Shown here in pieces: positions 1-5,502 of a DNA stretch of 12,380 nt. The notes below the pieces were generated by a model. That model saw only the letters and a program-made list of their open reading frames with translations. It was not told the origin of the DNA and did not search any database. Location: assembly GCA_016286835.1 (NCBI GenBank), contig JAEEUD010000021.1, forward strand, positions 1 to 12,380, read 5' to 3'. The translations under genes were made by a program, and so were the position numbers. The stretch comes from Pyramidobacter sp. (GTDB lineage: Bacteria; Synergistota; Synergistia; Synergistales; Dethiosulfovibrionaceae). Every line of letters begins with the position of its first letter. The stretch's first letter is position 1.

Positions 1-1192
1 TCGTGCTGACAGCGTCGCAGATGCGCTTCAGCCCTTCGGCGAGCATCGCGCGCGGCATAGCGAGGTTGAGGCGGATGAAACCGTCCGCATTCTGCACGAA
101 CATCTTTCCGCCCTCCAGCAACACGCCGGCTTTGTAGGCAAAGAAATCGGGAAGGTCTTCGCCCGGCGCGAAGTAATCGCTCAGATCAACCCAGGCCAGG
201 TACGTTGCTTCGGGGATGGCAAAACGCGCCTTGGGAAGATGGGCGCTCAGATATTCCTTCGTGAACGCGAAATTCGCGTCGAGATACTTTTTCAGTTCTT
301 CCAGCCACTCATCGCCCTTTTCATAGGCGGCCTGTGCGGCGGCAATGCTGAGCGGATTGTCGAAGTTGTAATGACGCGCCAGCCACTTTTCGCGGAGCGC
401 TTCGTCCCGGATGATGACGTTGGAGATCATCAGCCCGGCCATGTTGAACGTCTTCGACGGCGCCATGCAGGTGACAAGGCGCTTGTAGTCCGGCATCACC
501 TTCGCCAGCGGCGTGTGCTTCATCCCCGAGCGGAGCAGGTCGCAGTGGATCTCGTCTGAGATGCACCAGATGCCGGTCTTTTCAATGATGGCAGCTACAC
601 GCGAAAGTTCTTTCTCCGTCCAGATGCGTCCGGTAGGATTGTGGGGATTGCAGAAGATAAGCAAAGTCGTCTTGGGATCGTCACACTTGCGCTCAAGATC
701 GTCAAAGTCGATCTCCCACGCTCCGTCCCTGTTGATCAGGTCGGAGCAGACGCAGGCACGGGCGTTGTAATCGGCAGCGTACTTGAAGTAGGCATAGCTG
801 GGCGTGACGAACAGGACCTTCTCATTGGGGGCGCAGATGTATTCCACCATCTCAAACAGTGCCGGGATGATGCCGTTGGACATGACCAGCTGTTCCTGCG
901 GGAACTCCCAGCCGTACTTTTTGCGGCACCAGCCGCAGAACGCGTCGTAATAGGCATGTCCGGACACGCGCGTGTAGCCGAAAATGCGTGCGTCGAGCCT
1001 TTTCCTGATACCGTCGATGATCACATCGGGTGTGGCGAACTCCATATCGGCGATCCACATGCGGACGAATTCCTCGTCCTTGTAGGGGAACGTCATCGTC
1101 CCCTTTTCGTCGTGGAAGATGTAGCTGCGGAATCCGTCCGTGTTCATCGCGTTGGTGCCGCGGCGCTCGATGATCTCGTCAAAGTTGTACAT
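1..1192 (-). CDS. malY: MalY/PatB-type PLP-dependent C-S lyase / aminotransferase (3' end outside window)
   Basis: A fold-type I PLP enzyme of the MalY/PatB group. Known members cleave the C-S bond of cystathionine or cysteine, giving homocysteine or sulfide plus pyruvate and ammonia in the cytoplasm; some also act as regulators. The minus frame from ATG 1190-1192 is open for 397 codons to the window edge with no stop. The family is about 385-400 residues long, so only the last few are missing. Visible motifs are MSNGIIPAL (about 104-112), PSYAYF (131-136), the PLP-loop NPHNPTGR (182-189), SDEIH with the pyridine-N aspartate D213, and SKTFNMAG with the Schiff-base lysine K247. A late FIRLN arginine probably holds the substrate carboxylate. 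The start is supported by GGAGG at 1201-1205, 8 nt upstream. It is transcribed divergently from an XRE-type regulator, which probably controls it. The exact substrate cannot be read from sequence; a broader aminotransferase activity is possible. Confidence 0.9.
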   Translation of the reverse strand, partial: MYNFDEIIERRGTNAMNTDGFRSYIFHDEKGTMTFPYKDEEFVRMWIADMEFATPDVIIDGIRKRLDARIFGYTRVSGHAYYDAFCGWCRKKYGWEFPQEQLVMSNGIIPALFEMVEYICAPNEKVLFVTPSYAYFKYAADYNARACVCSDLINRDGAWEIDFDDLERKCDDPKTTLLIFCNPHNPTGRIWTEKELSRVAAIIEKTGIWCISDEIHCDLLRSGMKHTPLAKVMPDYKRLVTCMAPSKTFNMAGLMISNVIIRDEALREKWLARHYNFDNPLSIAAAQAAYEKGDEWLEELKKYLDANFAFTKEYLSAHLPKARFAIPEATYLAWVDLSDYFAPGEDLPDFFAYKAGVLLEGGKMFVQNADGFIRLNLAMPRAMLAEGLKRICDAVST

Positions 1193-1242
1193 GCTGTCGT
1201 CCTCCGTTTGGTCTTGGGCGTTTGGGCCCTGGCGTTGACCTG

Positions 1243-1272
1243 ATTTTAACCCGCGAACCATTGTATCGTCAA
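1243..1272 (-). promoter_or_regulatory. Sigma70-type promoter for the malY-like gene
   Basis: On the minus strand, TTGACG (1272-1267) and TAAAAT (1248-1243) each match the consensus at 5 of 6 positions, separated by 18 bp. Transcription would start near 1236, giving a leader of about 44 nt before the ATG at 1192. A regulator-type box at 1281-1295 lies 8 bp upstream of the -35 element, a typical activator position. The call rests on sequence match and placement only. Confidence 0.6.
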
Positions 1273-1280
1273 AACGACCG

Positions 1281-1325
1281 ATTTTTCCTGATGGGAAATT
1301 TTTATGAAAAATTTTTCCTGCTGAT
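1281..1325. promoter_or_regulatory. Two direct copies of a putative operator box (ATTTTTCCTG)
   Basis: ATTTTTCCTGATGGG at 1281-1295 is followed by ATTTTTCCTGCTGAT at 1311-1325. The copies share their first ten bases and two of the next three, and are 30 bp apart start to start, close to three helical turns. The first copy also contains the small dyad TTTCC-N5-GGAAA (1284-1298). They lie just upstream of the lyase promoter and upstream of the divergent regulator gene, so they are the likely binding sites of that regulator (inference). Confidence 0.5.
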
Positions 1326-1398
1326 TGATTTTTTCTGTGCGCCGTGTTAATTTGATTATAAATTTGCGAAAACGGGCGTGAATCCAACGTAAATTTTG

Positions 1399-1413
1399 CC
1401 CGTCAGGAAAATT
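1399..1413. promoter_or_regulatory. Third, inverted copy of the operator box
   Basis: CCCGTCAGGAAAATT is, on the other strand, AATTTTCCTGACGGG, matching the 1281-1295 copy at 13 of 15 positions. It sits between a weak -10-like TATAAA (1357-1362) and the ribosome binding site of the regulator gene (1426-1431). A protein bound here would block the regulator's own transcription, suggesting autorepression. Confidence 0.45.
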
Positions 1414-1440
1414 TGTCTTTCTAAAGGGAGGATGTTTGTC

Positions 1441-2148
1441 ATGTCCCTTATCGGCAAGGAAATCGGCAAAAAGATCCGCGACTTTCGCAAAATGCGCGGC
1501 CTGACGCTTGAGCAGCTGGCCGGTCGCGTCGGCAAAACGGCTTCAGCGCTGTCGAAGTGCGAAAATGGTGCCGTGACGTTGGACGTAGATTCACTCTACG
1601 CATTGGCGCAGGCCCTCGATGTTCAGGTGGAACAGTTGCTTTGCGCGCCGCCTGAGCGTCCCGAAAAACTGCCTCCGGGAGAAGCTCCTGCGTTTTTCAG
1701 CGGTCGGTCGCGCTTTTACGGCTATCTCTACGACGGCCGCGCGGGTGCGCTGATCCGCTGTGCTTTTGACGTGCTCGCCGAGATCGGCAAAGGACGACGG
1801 CGTATCGCCATGTATATGAACTTTGCCGATTACGAGCGCTATCAGCAGAGCGAAAACAGCTACTGGGGCTTCATCGAGCATTACGACGCCGTGACCAACA
1901 TCGCCTTGGTCAATCAGGACCTGCCGATGGAACGCGCCAGCCTGCAGGTACTTGCATCATATCTGAATTCCGAAACAAAATGGGCCCTTTTCAACGGCTT
2001 TTCGACACGCCCGATGATGCCCATCGCAGCCAAGATGCTGCTCTCACCGCGGCCCCTGACGGAGAACGCAGATCTGCTTCGCAGCCTGAAAATTTCTAAG
2101 GAGGACATCCGATTGCTCAGGCTCTACAACATGCTGCCGGTCACGTAA
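1441..2148 (+). CDS. XRE-family transcriptional regulator with uncharacterised C-terminal domain
   Basis: A 235-residue DNA-binding protein. Residues about 5-67 form a clear Cro/C1-type helix-turn-helix: IGKKIRDFRKMRGLTLEQLA, then VGKTASALSKCENG, then a helix ending LAQALDVQVEQLL. A proline-rich linker (about 70-82) leads to a 150-residue domain (about 84-235) that I do not recognise; it contains FYGYLYDGR, MYMNFADYERYQ and a final LKISKEDIRLLRLYNMLP. It does not look like a cupin or a peptidase. ATG 1441 is chosen because GGGAGG (1426-1431) lies 9 nt upstream; ATG 1432 abuts that site and TTG 1396 has none. It is divergent from the MalY-like lyase with shared operator-like boxes between them, so a local regulator of that enzyme sensing a sulfur amino acid or related metabolite is the simplest reading, but the ligand is unknown. 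Confidence 0.85.
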   Translation: MSLIGKEIGKKIRDFRKMRGLTLEQLAGRVGKTASALSKCENGAVTLDVDSLYALAQALDVQVEQLLCAPPERPEKLPPGEAPAFFSGRSRFYGYLYDGRAGALIRCAFDVLAEIGKGRRRIAMYMNFADYERYQQSENSYWGFIEHYDAVTNIALVNQDLPMERASLQVLASYLNSETKWALFNGFSTRPMMPIAAKMLLSPRPLTENADLLRSLKISKEDIRLLRLYNMLPVT

Positions 2149-2225
2149 CAGCAGCAAAATGAATAATTATCTCGAAACTTTCCTCTTTCATGTTGTCTGA
2201 GATGTCTTCGGGGGCTTATATTAAA

Positions 2226-2269
2226 CGCCCTGTTTGGGTAGATCGTGTCCGGTCTGCCCAAACAGGGCG
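2226..2269. terminator. Long hairpin terminator between convergent genes
   Basis: The arm CGCCCTGTTTGGGTAGA (2226-2242) pairs with 2253-2269 across a 10-nt loop. All 17 positions pair on the plus-strand RNA, one as a G-U wobble; on the minus strand that position becomes an A-C mismatch. It lies between the ends of the XRE regulator (stop 2148) and tex (stop 2284). The minus-strand transcript continues with TTTAATATAA, a U-rich tail suited to ending tex. The plus-strand tail (CTCATCGTTATATATTAT) is poorer in U runs but could still serve the regulator. Confidence 0.75.
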
Positions 2270-2283
2270 CTCATCGTTATATA

Positions 2284-4443
2284 TTATGCCTGTTTGCGTT
2301 TCTTTTCGCCGGCCCCTTTGCCCAGCTCCATGCGCAGCGAGATTCGCTTGCGGGGCACGTCGACGCCGATGACGAATACTTCGACGGGCTGGCCGGGGTG
2401 GAGCACGGTGGAGATGTCCTTTACGTAACGGCCCATCTGGCTGATGTGGACAAGACCGTCCTGGTGCACGCCGATGTTGACGAAGGCACCGAATGCGGTG
2501 ACGTTGGAGACGATGCCCGGCAGCTTCATGCCCGGCTGCAGGTCGGTCAGCTCACGCACGTTGGGATCGAACGAGAAGATCTCCATCGCGCTGCGGGGAT
2601 CACGTCCGGGCTTTTCCAGCTCGGAGAGGATGTCTTCAAGCGTGGGCAGGCCGACATCTTCGGTGACGTAGCGGTTGAGGTCGATCTTTTTGCGCAGGTC
2701 TTTGGCTGAGATCAGGTCAGTGACTTTGCAGTTGAGGTCTGCTGCGATCCTGTCGACGACGCCGTAGTTCTCGGGGTGAACGGCAGACGCGTCGAGCGGG
2801 TTTTCCGCTCCGTGGATGCGCAGGAAGCCGGCGGCCTGCTGATAGGCCTTGGGTCCGAGACGCGGAACTTTCAGCACGTCCTGGCGGCGCTTGAACGCGC
2901 CTTCGGCTTCGCGATACTTGACGACGTTGTCGGCCAGCGACGGCGTGAGACCGGAAACGTAGGAAAGCAGCTTGGGGCTGGCGGTGTTGAGGTCGACGCC
3001 GACGGCGTTGACGCACGAGACAACAGTATCGTCGAGCGCGCCTCGGAGCTGTTTCTGATCGACGTCATGCTGGTACTGGCCGACGCCGATCGATTTCGGG
3101 TCGATCTTAACGAGCTCGGCAAGAGGATCCATAAGGCGGCGGCCGATCGAAACGGCACCGCGCACGGTGACGTCCTGGTCGGGGAACTCCTTGCGGGCCA
3201 GGTCGGATGCAGAGTAGACGGATGCGCCGCTTTCGCTGACAACGATAATTGGAATATCGAGATTCAGCCCGCGCAGGAATTCTTCCGTTTCGCGGCTGGC
3301 GGTACCGTTGCCGACGGCGATGGCCTCGGGGCGGTACTTGGCAACGAGGGCGCGGATAAGGCGGCCGGCTTCGGCATACTGCGCGTCGGATCTCTGGATG
3401 AAGATCACGTCATGGTAGAGCAGATCGCCTTTGGCGTCGAGGCAGACGACTTTGCAGCCGGTGCGGATGCCCGGGTCGATGGCCAGTACCGGGCGCGCTC
3501 CGAACGGCGAGGCCATGAGAAGTTCTCGCAGGTTGCGCGCAAAGATGGCGATCGCTTCGGTGTCGGCGCGCTTTTTCAGGGTCGCGCGAGCCTCGGTCTC
3601 GATGGAAGGCCCTAGCAGGCGGCGGTAGCCGTCGGTCAGCGCCGCTTCGACCTGCTGAGCATCGGCGCCTGTGCCCTTGACGTAGCGTTTTTTCAACGTC
3701 TCGAGCGCGAGTTTTTCGTCGGGGCGCACCGACAGAGACAGATAGCCTTCCTTTTCGCCGCGCAGCACAGCTAGCAGACGATGCGAAGGAATGCGCAGCA
3801 GCGGTTCCTGCCAGTCGAAATAATCGGAGTAGGTGGCCGCCTCGGGCTCGTCCTTTTTCTTCTCGATGACTGAGGAGACACACTTGCCGAAACGTACGAA
3901 CAGCACGCGCATGTCACGTCGGGCGGCCGTGTCTTCGGAAATGTCCTCGGCTATGATATCGCGCGCGCCGGCCAGAGCAGCTTCGGCGGTCTCGATCTTT
4001 TTATCGGGATTGACGAAAGGCGCGGCCAGCTCGGCTGGGTCTTTGCCGGCCTGTTCCATCAGGGCTTTGGCCAACGGCTCCAGTCCCGCTTCGCGGGCGA
4101 TGAGGGCGCGCGTGCGGCGTTTGGGGCGGTAGGGCAGATAGGCGTCTTCCAGAGCCGTCATCGTTAAGGCAGCGTCTATCGTTTTTTTCAGTTCGTCGGT
4201 GAGGATGCCGCGCTCCGTGAGTGAACCGAGGATCGCCTCGCGGCGCTTTTCCAGTTCTTCGACGCGGGTCAGTCCGTCGCGGATGGCTGTGATCGCAACC
4301 TCGTCAAGTGAGCCGGTCTTTTCCTTACGGTAGCGCGCGATAAAGGGAACGGTGCAGCCTTCGGCGAGCAGTTCGGCGACGGCGCTGACGCCGCTCTCGG
4401 GGAGCTTGAGCTCCTGGGCGATGCGCCCTGTGTAATCTGCCAT
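2284..4443 (-). CDS. tex: Tex family RNA-binding / transcription accessory protein
   Basis: A 719-residue protein with the full Tex architecture and normal family length. The helical N-terminal Tex domain (1 to about 200) contains TVPFIARYRKEKTGSLDE. A YqgF/RuvC-like domain starts near 317 with LAIDPGIRTGCK and includes VGNGTASRETE and VVSESGASVYSAS. The conserved VGQYQHDV is at 454-461. A helix-hairpin-helix region (about 484-545) contains LNTASPKLLSYVSGL and LGPKAYQQAAGFLRI. An S1 RNA-binding domain follows (about 637-706, GIVSNVTAFGAFVNIGVHQDG). A basic tail ends the protein. Known homologues bind nucleic acid and influence transcription and toxin gene expression; the molecular role here is inferred from family. 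AAAGGAG at 4453-4459 lies 9 nt before the ATG. It is a single gene, convergent with the XRE regulator and divergent from the ATPase operon. Confidence 0.96.
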   Translation of the reverse strand: MADYTGRIAQELKLPESGVSAVAELLAEGCTVPFIARYRKEKTGSLDEVAITAIRDGLTRVEELEKRREAILGSLTERGILTDELKKTIDAALTMTALEDAYLPYRPKRRTRALIAREAGLEPLAKALMEQAGKDPAELAAPFVNPDKKIETAEAALAGARDIIAEDISEDTAARRDMRVLFVRFGKCVSSVIEKKKDEPEAATYSDYFDWQEPLLRIPSHRLLAVLRGEKEGYLSLSVRPDEKLALETLKKRYVKGTGADAQQVEAALTDGYRRLLGPSIETEARATLKKRADTEAIAIFARNLRELLMASPFGARPVLAIDPGIRTGCKVVCLDAKGDLLYHDVIFIQRSDAQYAEAGRLIRALVAKYRPEAIAVGNGTASRETEEFLRGLNLDIPIIVVSESGASVYSASDLARKEFPDQDVTVRGAVSIGRRLMDPLAELVKIDPKSIGVGQYQHDVDQKQLRGALDDTVVSCVNAVGVDLNTASPKLLSYVSGLTPSLADNVVKYREAEGAFKRRQDVLKVPRLGPKAYQQAAGFLRIHGAENPLDASAVHPENYGVVDRIAADLNCKVTDLISAKDLRKKIDLNRYVTEDVGLPTLEDILSELEKPGRDPRSAMEIFSFDPNVRELTDLQPGMKLPGIVSNVTAFGAFVNIGVHQDGLVHISQMGRYVKDISTVLHPGQPVEVFVIGVDVPRKRISLRMELGKGAGEKKRKQA

Positions 4444-4492
4444 AATGTGGTGCTCCTTTCAGTGTTCTGTCGGGCAATACGTGCGACATATT

Positions 4493-4521
4493 ATCTTACC
4501 CAAAGTGACGCGCTCTGTCTA
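4493..4521 (-). promoter_or_regulatory. Candidate tex promoter
   Basis: On the minus strand, TAGACA (4521-4516, 5 of 6 to the -35 consensus) is followed after 17 bp by TAAGAT (4498-4493, 4 of 6). An overlapping GATAAT (4495-4490) could also serve as -10. The leader to the tex ATG would be about 45 nt. This is a pattern match only. Confidence 0.4.
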
Positions 4522-4926
4522 CGGTGTTTTTTAGTGAATACGGAGTTTTCTGCTCAACAAGAAGTAAAGGCACGTGTAACGAAAGAGAAAACTCGTTCAC
4601 TTCGTTTAATTTCTGGAGTTAAACAGACGAAAATCATTATATAGCGAAAATGCATTTAATATGACAAAAATAGGCTCGAAATGAATATATATGATTCCTG
4701 CTTACACGTGGCGAACTCGCGCGCACGATAGACGATGACCTTTTGGCCTGATATTTGCCGGGCAGAGACTGAATGACGGCTCTTGCTTATAACTGAAATG
4801 CATTAAAATGGACGAAACAACCCGGATAAGAATATAAAAATATTTTCGTCGCGAGAAGTTCACTGCGTATTTTACTTTTTCTCGTCGGTCGTAAAAAAAT
4901 GATCGTGATGAAATCGGCGAGTTCTC
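4522..4926. other. AT-rich intergenic stretch without a recognisable gene
   Basis: About 400 bp, visibly AT-richer than the flanking genes. I find no tRNA, rRNA or convincing protein gene. The only longer frame (minus, 4702-4992) has no ribosome binding site and no recognisable content. Structures seen: a 9-bp inverted repeat CACGTGTAA (4571-4579) and TTACACGTG (4702-4710); two copies of AAATGCATT (4648-4656 and 4796-4804) around the ATGCAT palindrome; and the left arm of a promoter-linked inverted repeat (4869-4883). Confidence 0.5.
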
Positions 4927-4955
4927 TTGACACAAAGGCCGGAGAAAAGTAAAAT
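4869..4955. repeat. Inverted repeat whose right arm covers the ATPase promoter -10
   Basis: ATTTTACTTTTTCTC (4869-4883) is, apart from one extra T, the reverse complement of GAGAAAAGTAAAAT (4942-4955). The right arm ends exactly on the TAAAAT -10 box of the upstream ATPase promoter. The 58-bp spacing is too long for a tight hairpin; a bound regulator or a duplicated promoter element are alternatives. Confidence 0.4.
4927..4955 (+). promoter_or_regulatory. Strong sigma70-type promoter P1 of the V-ATPase operon
   Basis: A perfect TTGACA (4927-4932), a 17-bp spacer and TAAAAT (4950-4955, 5 of 6). Transcription should start near 4962, leaving a leader of about 214 nt before the first ATPase gene at 5176. 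It is the best promoter match in the window and lies on the operon's strand. Confidence 0.75.
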
Positions 4956-4987
4956 CACGGGGTGATGAATCTTTTTTTACGATGTGA

Positions 4988-5016
4988 TTCATTTGGTTGT
5001 GCCGGCCTTGTATAAT
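4988..5016 (+). promoter_or_regulatory. Second promoter candidate P2 of the V-ATPase operon
   Basis: A perfect TATAAT at 5011-5016 has only a poor -35 partner, TTCATT (4988-4993), at 17-bp spacing. The -35 region overlaps the right arm of an inverted repeat, ATGAATC (4965-4971) and GATTCAT (4986-4992), which could be an operator. A P2 transcript would lack the upstream segment 5001-5007 that can compete with the leader terminator. Confidence 0.4.
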
Positions 5017-5050
5017 CTTGCGTCATGATTTTCCCCGCAAGGGAGAAGTT

Positions 5051-5191
5051 TTGAACATTGTTAATCGGGCCGGCGGAAAGTTTTTCCGCTTTTGTCTTTG
5101 CTGTGGGAGGACTTTTCTTATGCAGTTGCTGCATGAACGCGGAAGTTTTTCATCGCGACAGAAGGAGGTGAACGCATGTCAACCAATCTGA
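5051..5191 (+). CDS. Possible small leader ORF overlapping the first ATPase gene
   Basis: Two nested starts in one frame end at TGA 5189-5191. TTG 5051 (46 residues) has GGGAG at 5041-5045, 5 nt upstream. ATG 5120 (23 residues, beginning MQLLHERGSF) has the better site, GGGAGG at 5105-5110, 9 nt upstream. The longer form runs through the terminator-like hairpin, so its translation could affect termination. The stop lies 16 nt inside the next gene in another frame, an arrangement suited to translational coupling. The ATG is also part of the palindrome ATGCAGTTGCTGCAT (5120-5134). No homologue is recognised; the frame may be accidental. Confidence 0.25.
   Translation: MNIVNRAGGKFFRFCLCCGRTFLMQLLHERGSFSSRQKEVNACQPI
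5073..5099 (+). terminator. Terminator-like hairpin in the ATPase operon leader (possible attenuator)
   Basis: GCGGAAA (5073-5079), loop GTT, TTTCCGC (5083-5089) form a perfect 7-bp stem, followed by TTTTGTCTTT (5090-5099). This is the form of a rho-independent terminator, yet it lies between the promoters and the first gene, about 75 nt before the ATG. An upstream segment GCCGGCC (5001-5007) is perfectly complementary to GGCCGGC (5068-5074) and would consume the start of the terminator stem, giving a mutually exclusive alternative fold. Confidence 0.45.
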
Positions 5192-5502
5192 CCGAGGAGA
5201 TCAGAAGCGTCGAGGCGGCGGCCGCCCAGAAAGTTGCCGACGCCCGCGCGCAGGCGCAGGAACTGGTTGCTCAGACTCGTGCGGCTGCTTCGGCGCGCGT
5301 GAAGGAGGCCAAACAGTCTCAGTTCCGCGACTACCGTAAACGCCTTGGCGAGGTCGAAGCCGAAGCGGAGAAGGCCTCAGCCCTGACGGTTGAGCAGGGC
5401 AAGGCCGGCGCGGAGGAATTCGTTCGCGAACACGAGGAAGCGGTAAAGAAAACGGCTCAGTGGTTAGCCGAAGAGGTGGTGTCTCGATATGGCCGTTGCT
5501 AG
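5176..5502 (+). CDS. atpH: V-type ATPase peripheral stalk subunit G/H
   Basis: A 108-residue, highly charged, alanine-rich protein that is helical almost throughout and lacks membrane segments. It has the composition and length of the V/A-ATPase G (archaeal H) subunit, which forms a long coiled coil with subunit E to hold the catalytic head still against the membrane part. The region from about 5 to 95 is continuous coiled-coil-like sequence, with repeats such as AAAQKVADARAQAQELV. First-gene position before subunit I is the normal place for this subunit in bacterial V-type operons, which supports the call more than sequence alone does. AGGAGG (5163-5168) lies 7 nt before the ATG. The 3' end overlaps the next gene by 14 nt, so the two are probably translationally coupled. 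Confidence 0.85.
   Translation: MSTNLTEEIRSVEAAAAQKVADARAQAQELVAQTRAAASARVKEAKQSQFRDYRKRLGEVEAEAEKASALTVEQGKAGAEEFVREHEEAVKKTAQWLAEEVVSRYGRC

Noticed and set aside
641..1243. A 200-codon plus-strand frame opposite the MalY-like gene.
   Set aside because: The minus-strand frame carries all the PLP-enzyme motifs; this one is its shadow.
1372..1403. Inverted repeat ACGGGC / GCCCGT before the regulator gene.
   Set aside because: Only 6 bp with a 20-nt loop and no T run; it partly overlaps the better-supported third operator box.
2776..3615. A 279-codon plus-strand frame opposite tex.
   Set aside because: Shadow of the Tex coding sequence, with no upstream ribosome binding site or recognisable domain.
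4702..4992. A 96-codon minus-strand frame in the tex/ATPase gap.
   Set aside because: No ribosome binding site, no recognisable content, and it overlaps the strong ATPase promoter.
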